Assembly (NCBI GenBank): GCA_021325255.1
Contig: JAJPHP010000071.1
Span: forward strand, 1 to 64,000
DNA from: Nitrososphaerota archaeon
GTDB taxonomy: Archaea; Thermoproteota; Nitrososphaeria; Nitrososphaerales; CADDZS01
Length of the DNA stretch: 64,000 nucleotides
Direction: 5' to 3'
Shown here: positions 51,512-60,764 of the stretch, piece after piece
How positions within the stretch are numbered: the stretch's first letter is position 1
How the letters are laid out: every line of letters begins with the position of its first letter
Made by a program: the position numbers and the translations under genes
The notes under the pieces: generated by a model
The model's database searches: none
Seen by the model: the letters and a program-made list of their open reading frames with translations, nothing else
What the model was told of the DNA's origin: nothing

Positions 51512-52268
51512 CAGTAGTTTCTCTAGGAGAGAGGCCGCAATCATCACGGCCGCGAGGTCGATTTCTGAACGAGATGTGGTGTTCGTTGGGCAGGGGCTGC
51601 CGGTCATCACGGCGTTGTTTGCCAAGCGAGATCACGCGCCGAACTGCGTCGTCATGCATGAATACGGAGTTGTTGATACCGATCCTCCTGTTGCGGTAGA
51701 ACTCGCTCACCCACTCTTTGCGGAGAAGGCGATCTACCTCTGCGACATGATAGACGCGCTCGCGAGTCTGATCTACCACATCGACGTCGCCTTTCTCGGT
51801 GCGGCACAGATAGACCGCTACGGGAACGTCAACACGACTACCATAGGCGACTACTTCAACCCGACATACAGGATATCCGGAAGCGGAGGAGCAAATGACA
51901 TAGGGTCTCTTGCACCCGATCTTGTGTTGGTCATGGACAACCAGAAGGCGAGCAAGTTTCCCGAGGCGGTCGATTACTGTACGACGCCCGGTTACTTTGG
52001 TGGAAGCAGAAAGAAAAGGGCGGAGCTCAACCTCCCCGGTAGCGGCCCGAATGCCGTGGTCACAGATCTCGGGGTCTACAGGTTTGAGAAAAAGAGCGGG
52101 GAGATGTATCTAGAGTCATTGCAGAGCGGCGTGACACTGGACGAGGTCAGGGAGAATACTGGCTGGAAGATCAAAGTTGCGAAGAATTTAGGCGTCCAGC
52201 CGGAGCCCACCGAAGAGGAAGTCCAGCGCCTCCGAGCGCTGGATCCGCGCAAGGTATACCTCAGGTGA
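51444..52268 (+). CDS. CoA transferase family I, beta subunit
   Basis: A 274-residue beta subunit. The catalytic Glu is E73 in VMHEYGVVDTDPP, the position of the family's acyl-glutamyl intermediate, and IDVAFLGAAQIDRYGNVNTTTIG is the conserved core. The N-terminal 28 residues (GTG 51444 or TTG 51456 start) are polar and lie within the overlap with the alpha subunit; the folded domain begins about at SRREAAIITAARSI, just after the alpha stop. Translation is evidently coupled. A cyclic or dicarboxylic acyl-CoA substrate is possible. Confidence 0.87.
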   Translation: MRTILEESQIKGSVQETSSSGTSSSFSRREAAIITAARSISERDVVFVGQGLPVITALFAKRDHAPNCVVMHEYGVVDTDPPVAVELAHPLFAEKAIYLCDMIDALASLIYHIDVAFLGAAQIDRYGNVNTTTIGDYFNPTYRISGSGGANDIGSLAPDLVLVMDNQKASKFPEAVDYCTTPGYFGGSRKKRAELNLPGSGPNAVVTDLGVYRFEKKSGEMYLESLQSGVTLDEVRENTGWKIKVAKNLGVQPEPTEEEVQRLRALDPRKVYLR

Positions 52269-52450
52269 GTCTCGGAGAGCACAGGAAGAAAATGCGAAGA
52301 GATGCTCATCCCATTTATTCTCATTTTCTCCGTTTCGATAGCAATTAGTTTGAAAGAATTATCATCAGTACATCTCGCATTAAAGGACGTAACCTTCGAG
52401 TAAGTAACTCTTTTTTCTGGATTTGTAGTTGATGATCCACAAGCTATAAT

Positions 52451-53071
52451 ATGTCAGAGAGCTTAGAGCGCCGATCCTTCTCCGTCGTTATCCTGGCTGG
52501 GGGAGAGAGTCGCAGGATGGGGAAGGACAAGGCCTTCCTGCTCTACAAAGGGAAGCGCTTTGTTGAAATTATCACGGAATCTGCTCTAAGAGTTTCGGAT
52601 GACGTGATGGTCGTTATTGGATCAAAACAGGAGAGTGATTTCGACTGGCTTGCTACGAAGCAAGGTGTCCTCCTGCTTTCCGACAAGTATCACCTCAAGA
52701 ACCCGGTCGGAGGGATCCTGACTGCCGTAGAACAGGCAAAGCATCCCTACACCGCGATTCTGCCCTGTGATTCACCCCTCGTGACGCCGAGCGTGATTTC
52801 GTTTCTTTTCACCCGAGCGCAGAGCCACTCATGCGCCGTGCCGGTGTGGGATAATGGCGACATCGAACCCTTGTGCGCAGTTTACAGCAGTGCTGAGATA
52901 AAAGAAGCGATTGCAAAGTCGCTTGCGCAGAATAAACTCGGGCCGAAGCACGCCATTTCATTCCTGAGGGATGTCCAATACGTGCCGGTCGAGGAATTGA
53001 GAAAATACGACAGCTCGCTGAATTCGCTTCTCAACGTGAACACCACGGAAGACTACAACTCCCTGCCCTAA
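52451..53071 (+). CDS. mobA: Molybdenum cofactor guanylyltransferase
   Basis: A 206-residue nucleotidyltransferase. LAGGESRRMGKDKAFLL at 15-31 is the MobA signature (MocA cytidylyltransferases carry a different pattern), LPCDSPLVTP binds Mg2+, and LLNVNTTEDYN closes the domain. It attaches GMP to molybdopterin to give the guanine dinucleotide form. Genomically it supports the two Mo hydroxylases in the window, although xanthine-oxidase-family enzymes of bacteria more often use the cytosine form. It stands alone after the CoA-transferase genes. Confidence 0.88.
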   Translation: MSESLERRSFSVVILAGGESRRMGKDKAFLLYKGKRFVEIITESALRVSDDVMVVIGSKQESDFDWLATKQGVLLLSDKYHLKNPVGGILTAVEQAKHPYTAILPCDSPLVTPSVISFLFTRAQSHSCAVPVWDNGDIEPLCAVYSSAEIKEAIAKSLAQNKLGPKHAISFLRDVQYVPVEELRKYDSSLNSLLNVNTTEDYNSLP

Positions 53072-53140
53072 GATAAATCAAGTGGCTGAATTTTGGAATC
53101 TAGGTAGCGCATCCTCAGTCTCCGATCTCTCCCTCCAAAA

Positions 53141-54580
53141 CTAATCACTACCATGCCCCTCCAATCCCACTGGCACCTGCACTTCCTTCGGTCCTCTCAT
53201 CGCGGAAGGAATTATTGCGACCCCCTCTATTATCGCAAAGATTATCGCCGAGATTCTGCATCCGTTGATGAATTCGACTCTCGCAAGGTAGCTCGTCGTA
53301 GCGCCCTGAAGCAGGGAGGTAAGTGTGGTGTATGGAACACCCAGCGTAATTAAGAGTATCACGAGACCGTAGCTTGCTGTAAACCCGACGTTGTACATGG
53401 TCGTCCTGAATCCCGAAGCTATTCCTCTCCTGTTTGCAGGAACCGACCCCATTATTGCTCTTGAGTTAGGCGAGGTGAAGAGGCCGTTCCCCACGCCGAT
53501 GATGCCCAGCATGATCGCGACCTCGCTGTACTGGGTCGCCGAGGTAAATGATGCGCTGTAGAGAATTCCGAGCGCGGTCACGAGGAGTCCGACGGTCGAG
53601 AGCGCTCTTGAACCGTACTTGTCAGAGAGTTTTCCACCAATCAGTGAAAAAACCAGGTAAGTGGCCTCGAGCGGTATTATGGCGAGGCCCGATTGAAGTG
53701 GAGTATAGCCAAGGCCGATCTGAAGATAGAACGCGGCGAGAAGAGTAAAACCGGAAAAGACTAGCCCGTTCATCAACTGCGCGAGGTTACCCGCGGTGAA
53801 CAGCCTGATCCTGAAAAGACGCATGTCAAGAAGAGGAAAGCGCGCCTTAGATTCTGCTCGGAAAAATAGGGCGATCAAAACGAATCCAATTACGAGGAGA
53901 GCATAGCCCAAGCTCGAGCCGGATATGCCATAGCTCAGGTAAGTTACGGCAAGTAGGACCAGCGTGAGTCCTGTTGCAAACAGAGCAAAGCCCGTCCAAT
54001 CCATTTTCTTCGACGTGTCCTTGGTTCCAATTTCATGGAGCGCCTTGTATGCCCACACCGTGCCAAAGATGCCCACGGGTATGTTGATGTAGAACAGTCC
54101 TCGCCAGTCGACCAAGGCTAGAATCAAGCCCGAAAGAGTCAGGCCGGCAATCGACCCTAGCCGCCACGCGGTCACGTTGACTCCAAGCATGGCGCCGAGC
54201 TCTTCCTTTGGACTCGCATCCGTGATTATCGCCGAACTATTCACGACGATGATAGCGTAGCCCGTGCCCTGCACCACCCTTGCGACTATTAATTCAAACG
54301 GGGTCTGCGAAAGGGCGCAGAATGCGGAGCCGAGAGTGAGAATGATGAAGCCGATGTTGTATATTTTGACCTTTCCAAACAGGTCTGAAATTCTCCCGAC
54401 CAAGAGGAGGCACACCGTTCCAGCGAGGAGGTATGCCTGTCCTATCCAGATTGCTTCTTCTGCGTCCGCGTGAAGTTGCGCTGCAATTGACGGGAGGCCA
54501 ACAACAACTATTCTCGTGTCTATGCCGGCCATCATGATACCTACGGTCGTGACCCAGACGGCTGTCCACTTGTACTGCAT
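53141..54580 (-). CDS. MFS transporter, DHA2-type (14 helices)
   Basis: A 479-residue major facilitator with 14 hydrophobic helices. The N-terminal VTTVGIMMAGIDTRIVVVGLP, the loop VGRISDLFGKVKIYNIG and the signature WRLGSIAGLTLSGLI fit the DHA2 drug:H+ antiporter subgroup (EmrB/QacA-like), where D17 on helix 1 is typical. It probably exports a toxic compound, possibly an intermediate of the catabolic region, or imports the substrate; direction cannot be told. Confidence 0.88.
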   Translation of the reverse strand: MQYKWTAVWVTTVGIMMAGIDTRIVVVGLPSIAAQLHADAEEAIWIGQAYLLAGTVCLLLVGRISDLFGKVKIYNIGFIILTLGSAFCALSQTPFELIVARVVQGTGYAIIVVNSSAIITDASPKEELGAMLGVNVTAWRLGSIAGLTLSGLILALVDWRGLFYINIPVGIFGTVWAYKALHEIGTKDTSKKMDWTGFALFATGLTLVLLAVTYLSYGISGSSLGYALLVIGFVLIALFFRAESKARFPLLDMRLFRIRLFTAGNLAQLMNGLVFSGFTLLAAFYLQIGLGYTPLQSGLAIIPLEATYLVFSLIGGKLSDKYGSRALSTVGLLVTALGILYSASFTSATQYSEVAIMLGIIGVGNGLFTSPNSRAIMGSVPANRRGIASGFRTTMYNVGFTASYGLVILLITLGVPYTTLTSLLQGATTSYLARVEFINGCRISAIIFAIIEGVAIIPSAMRGPKEVQVPVGLEGHGSD

Positions 54581-54731
54581 TTGATTTCTTTGAAAAACTG
54601 CCTGCGCTCTCTTCTTTGCGTTGTATTTTCTTTTTTCCCTTTACGCGCAGGAACAGGAAGGGAAGTAGAGCCGACTTAACTTTTCCTCAGTGTTGCAGAG
54701 AGTGATATTGCCGGTGTGGGAGAAAGTGACG

Positions 54732-55436
54732 TCAGTTTCTAATCGAAACTGTTTCCTTGCCATCCATTATCATCCTGTAGCGCTTGTAAACACGAATGTT
54801 TCTCCCGATCAGTAGCCCAATCCCAAACGTCAGGATCGCATCCGTGACTGCAAAACCGGCAATCGCGCTTGGATTAATGGCCGAACTCAGAGAGAAGGTA
54901 AACGCCGAAGGTCCTATTACCATGTACTCCACCGCAAGACGCGCTACGAGGCCGCCGAGGTAAATCAGGTAGATTATCACTCCGCCTATGTAATAGATTG
55001 ATGAGTCCGAAGAAGAGCGCCAGAACAGGATCCTCCTGTCGGAATATCTGTACGACCAGACTGCTGCAAGAATGAGAAAAACCGCATCGGGGACCACGTA
55101 AATCATAGGGACACCGTCGAAGAAGGAAGCCGAGACGAAAAAGCCGCCAAAGAGGAAGTAGAAGATGGTGTAGCCGATTGTCCTTGCTCCACTTACTCTA
55201 ACGCCGCGAAAATTCCTGTATATGCGAACTGCAATTATGAATATCAAAAGTGCAAAAAATATGAGAATTGAGCTGCTGGTGGGTTGAGCGGCGGAGGACA
55301 AAGTCAAATGAAACGCGCTCGGCTGTAGGTTCAGGGTCTTTTTGATTTGTGTAATAGCATTTTCGATGGTCTCTCTTCGGCAAACTCTGTGGGTCAGCCC
55401 AGTCCCACCGCTAGAAGCTGTAACAGAGCATTGCAA
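54732..55436 (-). CDS. Integral membrane protein, CcdC/DUF1453-like (tentative)
   Basis: A 234-residue protein with a soluble N-terminal ~50 residues (which may be overextended; start uncertain) and five or six helices. LIFIIAVRIYRNFRGVRVSG followed by RTIGYTIFYFL and a Ser-rich loop before YYIGGVIIYLIYLGGLVARL recall the CcdC/DUF1453 family, but the match is by eye. No functional prediction. It is divergent from the small zinc-finger-like gene. Confidence 0.5.
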   Translation of the reverse strand: MQCSVTASSGGTGLTHRVCRRETIENAITQIKKTLNLQPSAFHLTLSSAAQPTSSSILIFFALLIFIIAVRIYRNFRGVRVSGARTIGYTIFYFLFGGFFVSASFFDGVPMIYVVPDAVFLILAAVWSYRYSDRRILFWRSSSDSSIYYIGGVIIYLIYLGGLVARLAVEYMVIGPSAFTFSLSSAINPSAIAGFAVTDAILTFGIGLLIGRNIRVYKRYRMIMDGKETVSIRN

Positions 55437-55516
55437 CCGATAATCAGCAAAAACGAAACATTTGATATACGGTAGGCGTCCGCAATATCTGAATCGTTGG
55501 AGAGGGAAGTCATATC

Positions 55517-55711
55517 TTGAATGCTCGTTCCTGCTTAAAACACGAAGCTACGTTTGGTCTCGTGACGTGGGCAAAAGGTGAAGAGTGCCCCGCTTGTTTT
55601 GCACTGTCCATCTACTCCCAGACAAAGAAACATGAACAACTGCTGAGAAGTTCGCTTGAGCTTCTGCGACAAGAAACTAGGGCAAAGGAAGGCGGCGGGA
55701 AAAAGCGGTAG
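55517..55711 (+). CDS. Small putative zinc-binding protein (C-x2-H / C-x2-C)
   Basis: A 64-residue frame (TTG start) with potential metal ligands C6-x2-H9 (CLKH) and C24-x2-C27 (CPAC), followed by a helical, Lys/Glu-rich tail ending GGGKKR. The pattern fits a single small treble-clef or zinc finger, common in archaea. A TATA-like gatatac lies about 50 nt upstream, so a leader is implied. No homologue is recognised. Confidence 0.45.
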   Translation: MNARSCLKHEATFGLVTWAKGEECPACFALSIYSQTKKHEQLLRSSLELLRQETRAKEGGGKKR

Positions 55712-55761
55712 CTTCTAGTGCAGAGATTCTTAAGGAGAAAATGCTCGTATAACTTGACCCG

Positions 55762-56070
55762 TCACACTTGATCTCTGCGCCGACTTTTGATTTCACGCTC
55801 GAGTGCTTCTATTCTTTCCTTCAGCACGAGATCGTAGTTGGCAAATCGACCATGTGGAGGCTTGCCCTCCGCTTTGCGCTTGATCGCGATTGTCAGTTTT
55901 TGCTTCGCGAAGGCAAGGTCGGCACGCAGAGCCCAGAGAGGGAGCGCGCTCAGAGGAGGCTCTCGACTGCTTTGACCATTCCTGACTCGAACACCCTGTC
56001 GTTGCGTGAGCGTGCTGCGCAACCCACGGTGCACGATATACGTTTTCACAGCATGGAGAGGCGAAAACAA
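55762..56070 (-). CDS. Hypothetical small protein with a C-terminal coiled-coil-like helix
   Basis: A 102-residue minus-strand frame whose C-terminal half (LRADLAFAKQKLTIAIKRKA, then NYDLVLKERIEALEREIKSR) has strong helical Lys/Glu heptad character, unlike the overlapping plus-strand frame at 55768-56079. The Arg/Pro-rich first 40 residues are less convincing, and the true start may lie near Leu44. The coding assignment is tentative. Confidence 0.35.
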   Translation of the reverse strand: MFSPLHAVKTYIVHRGLRSTLTQRQGVRVRNGQSSREPPLSALPLWALRADLAFAKQKLTIAIKRKAEGKPPHGRFANYDLVLKERIEALEREIKSRRRDQV

Positions 56071-56079
56071 GGGATATAA

Positions 56080-56557
56080 GAATAGCTACTATATGCATAG
56101 TATCAACAGTGAGAAATGTTGGCGCCTGTGCGTCTCCCATGAGAGCTCGCCAAAGCTTCCTATTGCTTCTCGACATGTGAACCGATTTTACTACAAACGT
56201 AGTATGAGGAGAGGGACCTTCTAGACTAGTCTTGAAATTGGAAATGAAGGCTCAGTATTTCGTTTGTCTTGCAAGGCCTTTGTGGCTGAGGGACGAGTGA
56301 AGAAGAAAAGGCGTTGGTCACTCCAAAAATCTCGGTTGCGCTTATCAGAATTCTGAACCAGTTCAAGCCAGTAAATGTTCCAAAGGTCGACAAGTCGAGT
56401 GCCGACATAAGCGGTTTCGAGTCATTCATCAATGAGTGCAGGCGCCAGTTCCTGCTCTCTTGGAATAGTATCTCCGCGTCTACGTCACTTTTGCCCAAAT
56501 GCTAGAGATGCAGGGAATCCGCGCGGCCGCTGTCATACATTAGTTTGCGCAGGTTTT
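56080..56557. other. Stretch with competing short frames, no confident gene
   Basis: Overlapping frames exist on both strands (plus 56314-56505; minus 56226-56498). The plus frame has a plausible amphipathic stretch (ISVALIRILNQFKPV) but no start or promoter signal stands out. A degraded gene is possible. Confidence 0.3.
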
Positions 56558-57586
56558 TCACCTGTACTGCTGCATTATCTTGTCGGCAAAGAGTTCCATC
56601 ATTTCTTGAAGCTCTTTGATAAAAGAGTAGATGAACTTGAACTCAAAGTGAGTCACTCCCGCCTCGACGAATTTCGCAATCTTTGACTGGACGTCGGAGA
56701 CATTGCCCAGCACGTGAGCAGTTTTTGCAAACTCGAGATTTTCAAGAGCTCTCTCGTACGTCTCGCGGCTCTGACCTATGGTCGCCATTGCCTTCCTCAT
56801 AGCAATGTCTCTATCCTCGAAGACGCAGAGATACTTTTCAACCGCGACGGTGAAATTTGTCTGGTCTCTTCCATGGTTTGCAAGTTGTTCCTTCAGTTGC
56901 GGGACTAATACGGACATTTCTTCAGGTGTGAGCCAGCCGGGTATCCATCCATCGCCGACCTCTGCGGCCCTATCGGCGGAGCCCTTCGACCAGCCTCCAA
57001 TCCACATCGGTACTCTGGGTTTCTGCACCGGCTTTGGGTACATCTCAACATCGCTGAAAGAAACGTACTTCCCAGAGAAGCTCGCCCTGTCCTCTCTCCA
57101 CAGCGTTTGGATTGCGTTCAGATACTCAACAAATCGGCTCCTCCTTGTTTTTACTGGAGAATCGAAAAGCTCAAACTCCCTTGCGAGTTTGGTAGCCTTT
57201 GAGCCAAGGCCAGCACCGAGTATGAGTCGTCCCTTTGAGAGGTTGTCGAGGTTTGCGGCCTGCTTTGCAAGGTATACGGGGTTCCTACATGGAATGACCG
57301 CGCACGCTATGCCGAGTTTGATCTCCCGGGTCAGGGCTGCGAGGTATGAGAGAGTAGTCAGCGATTCGTAGAAATCCGGCTCTTGTTTTTGGCTGAGCGC
57401 TTCGCTTGATCCAGACGAGATATGGTGCTCGTGGCTCTCCCTGTTCCAGGCTATATGATCATGAACCCAGATGGAATCGTAATGAAGCTCCTCGCTCTTT
57501 CTTGCAATGTCTGTTATGGCGGGTATACTTGCGAGAGGCCCGGAGACAGGTAGTCTTACACCAAACTGAATCTTTTGCTTGCTCAA
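56558..57586 (-). CDS. LLM-class (F420/FMN-dependent) oxidoreductase
   Basis: A 342-residue luciferase-like enzyme. IARKSEELHYDSIWVHDHIA, IKLGIACAVIPCRNPVYLAK, LSKGRLILGAGLGSKATKLA and YVSFSDVEMYPKPVQKPRVP are diagnostic, and the GGWSKGSADRAAEVGDGWI pocket is the F420-dependent monooxygenase/dehydrogenase pattern. Start is TTG. It is divergent from the DMT permease at 57757, which could move its substrate. It is the sixth LLM gene in the window. Confidence 0.87.
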   Translation of the reverse strand: MSKQKIQFGVRLPVSGPLASIPAITDIARKSEELHYDSIWVHDHIAWNRESHEHHISSGSSEALSQKQEPDFYESLTTLSYLAALTREIKLGIACAVIPCRNPVYLAKQAANLDNLSKGRLILGAGLGSKATKLAREFELFDSPVKTRRSRFVEYLNAIQTLWREDRASFSGKYVSFSDVEMYPKPVQKPRVPMWIGGWSKGSADRAAEVGDGWIPGWLTPEEMSVLVPQLKEQLANHGRDQTNFTVAVEKYLCVFEDRDIAMRKAMATIGQSRETYERALENLEFAKTAHVLGNVSDVQSKIAKFVEAGVTHFEFKFIYSFIKELQEMMELFADKIMQQYR

Positions 57587-57756
57587 AATTTGCTCTTTTC
57601 CCTGTTCAGAGCTGGCAATTCGGATTCCTAGAAAAACGTTTGACGCTTACTCGGTAAGAGTAAAGCCTTCCAGTTTGGTCACCAGAAATTGCTGCCTTCA
57701 AGTGTCGCCTGAAAGCCATTTGTACGTGATTTGAAAACCCGAACTGGCTCTCAGGT

Positions 57757-58662
57757 TTGATTTCGGATACTCTGCTCGGGGTTATCCTGGCTCTTGGAGC
57801 CTCGGCAAGCATAGCTGGCATTGGCTCTATCGGGAGCAGGCCCTTGATGGGGTTCAAGTCAAACCCGGCGAACGCAACCTACGTCGCTCTCATAGTCAGC
57901 ACCTTGATTCTGGGAGTGCTCGTCATTTTAACGAATGAGGTCAGGCTGCTTTTTCGGATACCTCTGCCAATCTTGCTGATTTTCATTGTGGTAGGAATCC
58001 TGCAGAATGGGGTAGGGAGGAAGCTTTGGTTTATCTCCGTTCGCCACATCGGCGCGAATCAATCAAACACCCTCGTGTCCACCGAGGTCATCTACTCGGT
58101 TATTCTCGCAGTGGTTTTTCTAAGTGAAAGTCTCCAGCTGATCCTTGACGTCGGAACGGCGCTCGTCTTCGCCGGTGCCGTATTAATCGAGGCAAAGAAG
58201 AGCGCGCTGAAAAGGTCTGGAAACATGGCGCTAGGTTACGAAACCGCGCTCATCGCGGGCTTTGTTTTTGGGGCAACCCCCATCCTCATAAAATACGGCC
58301 TGAACATATTTTCATACTACATCCCAGTGCTGTTTGTTTCATTTGCGGCCGCGGCGCTTTTCCTAACAATCACAGGACGTCCAAAGACAATTATTGAGGA
58401 GCTGCGCATGACTCCTCGTTCTGCGTTGTTCTCGTTCATCGCCATGGGCGTACTCACTGCAAGTACGCAACTGTGCACCTTTTCTTCGTTGAAGTACGCC
58501 CCGGTTGTCTTCTTTGCACCAATGCTCTCGACCTACCCTCTTCTCACCGTGGTATTCACAAAGATACAGGCGGAGAAGCTTGAGGTCTTCGGGGCCAGGA
58601 CGCTTTTGAGTGCTGCGATGGTGGTCCTTGGAGCTACGCTTGTATCTCTGGCTTCCGTGTAA
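57757..58662 (+). CDS. DMT-superfamily (EamA-like) permease, second copy
   Basis: A 301-residue protein with about ten helices in two halves. VRHIGANQSNTLVSTEVIYS, with the following helix AVVFLSESLQLI, mirrors the first copy at 7443. C-terminal APVVFFAPMLSTYPLLTVVF is the second EamA motif. Start TTG. It is separated by about 170 bases from the LLM gene on the other strand. Possible metabolite exporter. Confidence 0.83.
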   Translation: MISDTLLGVILALGASASIAGIGSIGSRPLMGFKSNPANATYVALIVSTLILGVLVILTNEVRLLFRIPLPILLIFIVVGILQNGVGRKLWFISVRHIGANQSNTLVSTEVIYSVILAVVFLSESLQLILDVGTALVFAGAVLIEAKKSALKRSGNMALGYETALIAGFVFGATPILIKYGLNIFSYYIPVLFVSFAAAALFLTITGRPKTIIEELRMTPRSALFSFIAMGVLTASTQLCTFSSLKYAPVVFFAPMLSTYPLLTVVFTKIQAEKLEVFGARTLLSAAMVVLGATLVSLASV

Positions 58663-58822
58663 ATTTCAAGGAAAAAATCTGGCCAGAGGGTTCGACCCAT
58701 CCCTCGCATTTAATATCAATAGTGGGGTGCCCTCAACATCACTGAAAGTGATTACTGAAAGTTATCATTGAAAGTGAGTCGGATTTTTTACCTTTCGCAC
58801 TCTGTTAATTGCCTAACTCAAG

Positions 58823-59830
58823 GTGAATAGGAAGGCACGAATTCCATAATTCAAGTAGACGATCTGACAAAGAGATTTCGAAACGTTCTGGCAGTAGATC
58901 ACATCTCCTTCAAAGTAGACGAGGGGAAATCTTCGGCTTTCTCGGGCCGAACGGCGCGGGCAAAACCACAACTATAAAGATGCTCACCACAGTCGCTTCG
59001 ATTTCGGATGGCGGCGCAGCAGTAGCTGGACACGACCTCAAACAGAGCCCGGCAGCAGTCCGGCGAAGTATCGGCGTGGTTCCACAAGAGGTCACGCTTG
59101 ACAACGAGTTGAAGGGAATAGAGAACCTTCTCCTCGCAGCAAAGCTTCACCATGTTCCAAACAGTGTTGCGCGTAGTCGAGCCTGTGATCTCCTTCAACT
59201 CGTCGAGCTAGAAAACTTCGCTGAGAAGCGAGTCGGCGCCTACGCCGGCGGAATGAAAAGACGTCTGCAACTTGTCACCGCTCTTATCCACAAACCAGAG
59301 GTTCTCTTCATGGATGAGCCGACCGTCGGGCTCGACATCCAGACGAGAACCAGTATCTGGAATTATCTGAAGAGACTCAACAAAGAGGAGGCTCTGACAA
59401 TATTCATGACGACCCACTATCTAGAAGAGGCAGACTACCTCGCAGACAGAATAGCCATCATGGATCACGGCGCCATAAAGGTCTCTGGCTCGCCCGCTGA
59501 GCTGAAGGAGAATCTGCATGGGGACATCCTGGCGCTTGAAGTGGTCAATGGGGGGAAGACCTGACTGAGTTTCTGAAGAAGATCGAAAGTGTTGTGAAAG
59601 TAGTGCGAGTCGGCTCATCGTATAGGATGAAAGTCGTGAAAGCGGAAGCCGCTCTGCCGACCATCATCGCGAGCATCACCGCAAGAGGTCTCAAGATCAA
59701 AGGGATCTCTTACAACAAGCCCACCTTGGACGAGGTGTTCTTAGAGGTGACGGGTAGGTCGATGCGTGACGCAGACGAAGCAGGTGGTGGCATCACGCCT
59801 AAGTTATCTTCCCAAGAGGTGGCGAGGTGA
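58823..59830 (+). pseudogene. ABC-2 exporter ATPase (DrrA-like) with three apparent single-G deletions
   Basis: The product should be about 336 residues, but the frame breaks three times. From GTG 58823 the reading is restored by adding one G at GG 58834-58835, one at GGGG 58923-58926 and one at GGGGGG 59550-59555; three insertions make the length a multiple of three. Between them the domains are intact: Walker A GFLGPNGAGKTTT, signature AGGMKRRL, Walker B VLFMDEPTVGLD, switch His TTHYLEEAD, and a C-terminal domain after 59564 (KVVRVGSSYRM to VFLEVTGRS). Either sequencing error in G-runs or genuine decay. The permease follows directly. Confidence 0.75.
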
Positions 59831-59839
59831 AGCAAAGAT

Positions 59840-60675
59840 ATGATAGGTAAGCTCTCGCACTAGCTGCCCGATCTCTCAAGAAGTGGAGCAGAAATCCATT
59901 TGCCCTCATAGCTGCCGCGTTACAGGGAATATTCTGGCTCGGACTCTTTGGTAATTCATTCAACCCGGCCAGCGCCATTTCCAATTCATCAATGAGAGGA
60001 GGTTCACTGGGATTCTTCCAACAGGTCTTCGGAGGCGCAACCAACTACATTACGTTCCTCACGCCGGGCGTAATTAGCATCGTGGCCCTGACCAGTATGA
60101 GCCTCATGGGCGTGGATCTCGTCCTCGACAAGATCAGCGGCTACCTAGGCGTAATCAGCACTTACCCGATAAGAAGATATTCGATATTCTTCGGAGGGGT
60201 GCTCCAAAATATAGCAAAGTCGATGGTAATCGCGGCAATCACATTCTTGCTGGCGTTTGTGGTCCCAAACGGACTGCGATTGGCTCGAGGGTTCAATGTC
60301 CTAGATCTTATCGGAGTCTTTGCCACAATTGCCCTGCTCAGTGCAGTCTTCTCGACTTTATTCACAGGAATAGCCATCTCCGTCAAGAGTACCGACAGTT
60401 TCTTCGGAGCGGTCAACTTTCTCACATTCCCAATAATGTTCACTAGCACGGCTTTCTTCCCGATCAGTTTCTTCCCCAGCTGGATGATGCCTATTGCTCA
60501 GGCAAACCCCGTCTCGATGGCAAGCGAAGCCGCGAGACTCTTACTCGTGAACGGGAGCCTGCTACCTTCTCAACTCCCGGTTTTCGTAGTCGACATAATT
60601 GGTCTCTCTGTATTCGCGATCATCTTCGCTGTACTGGGAACTCTGCTGGCAAGAAACGCCTTGGGGGCCAGGTAG
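59840..60675 (+). pseudogene. ABC-2 type permease with one apparent single-G deletion
   Basis: The frame from 59992 is intact to 60675, but its N-terminal part is recognisable further upstream: ATG 59840 reads MIGK and, after adding one G near AAG 59849-59851, continues ALALAARSLKKWSRNPFALI into the established frame. The restored protein (about 278 residues) has an N-terminal amphipathic segment and six helices, with the ABC-2 features TPGVISIVALTSMSLMG and ANPVSMASEAARLLL. It pairs with the broken ATPase. Confidence 0.72.
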
Positions 60676-60764
60676 GTAAAAGTTGAAGAAATCCCAGCAG
60701 AGACCATCTTCCCAAAGAGGCCGGCGCTCACCACTCGTAGAATAGTTTGGAGAGGGAAATCGCA

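Noticed and set aside
58683..58710. tRNA T-arm-like gagggttcgaccc
   Set aside because: The loop is too long and no acceptor, D or anticodon arms are found.
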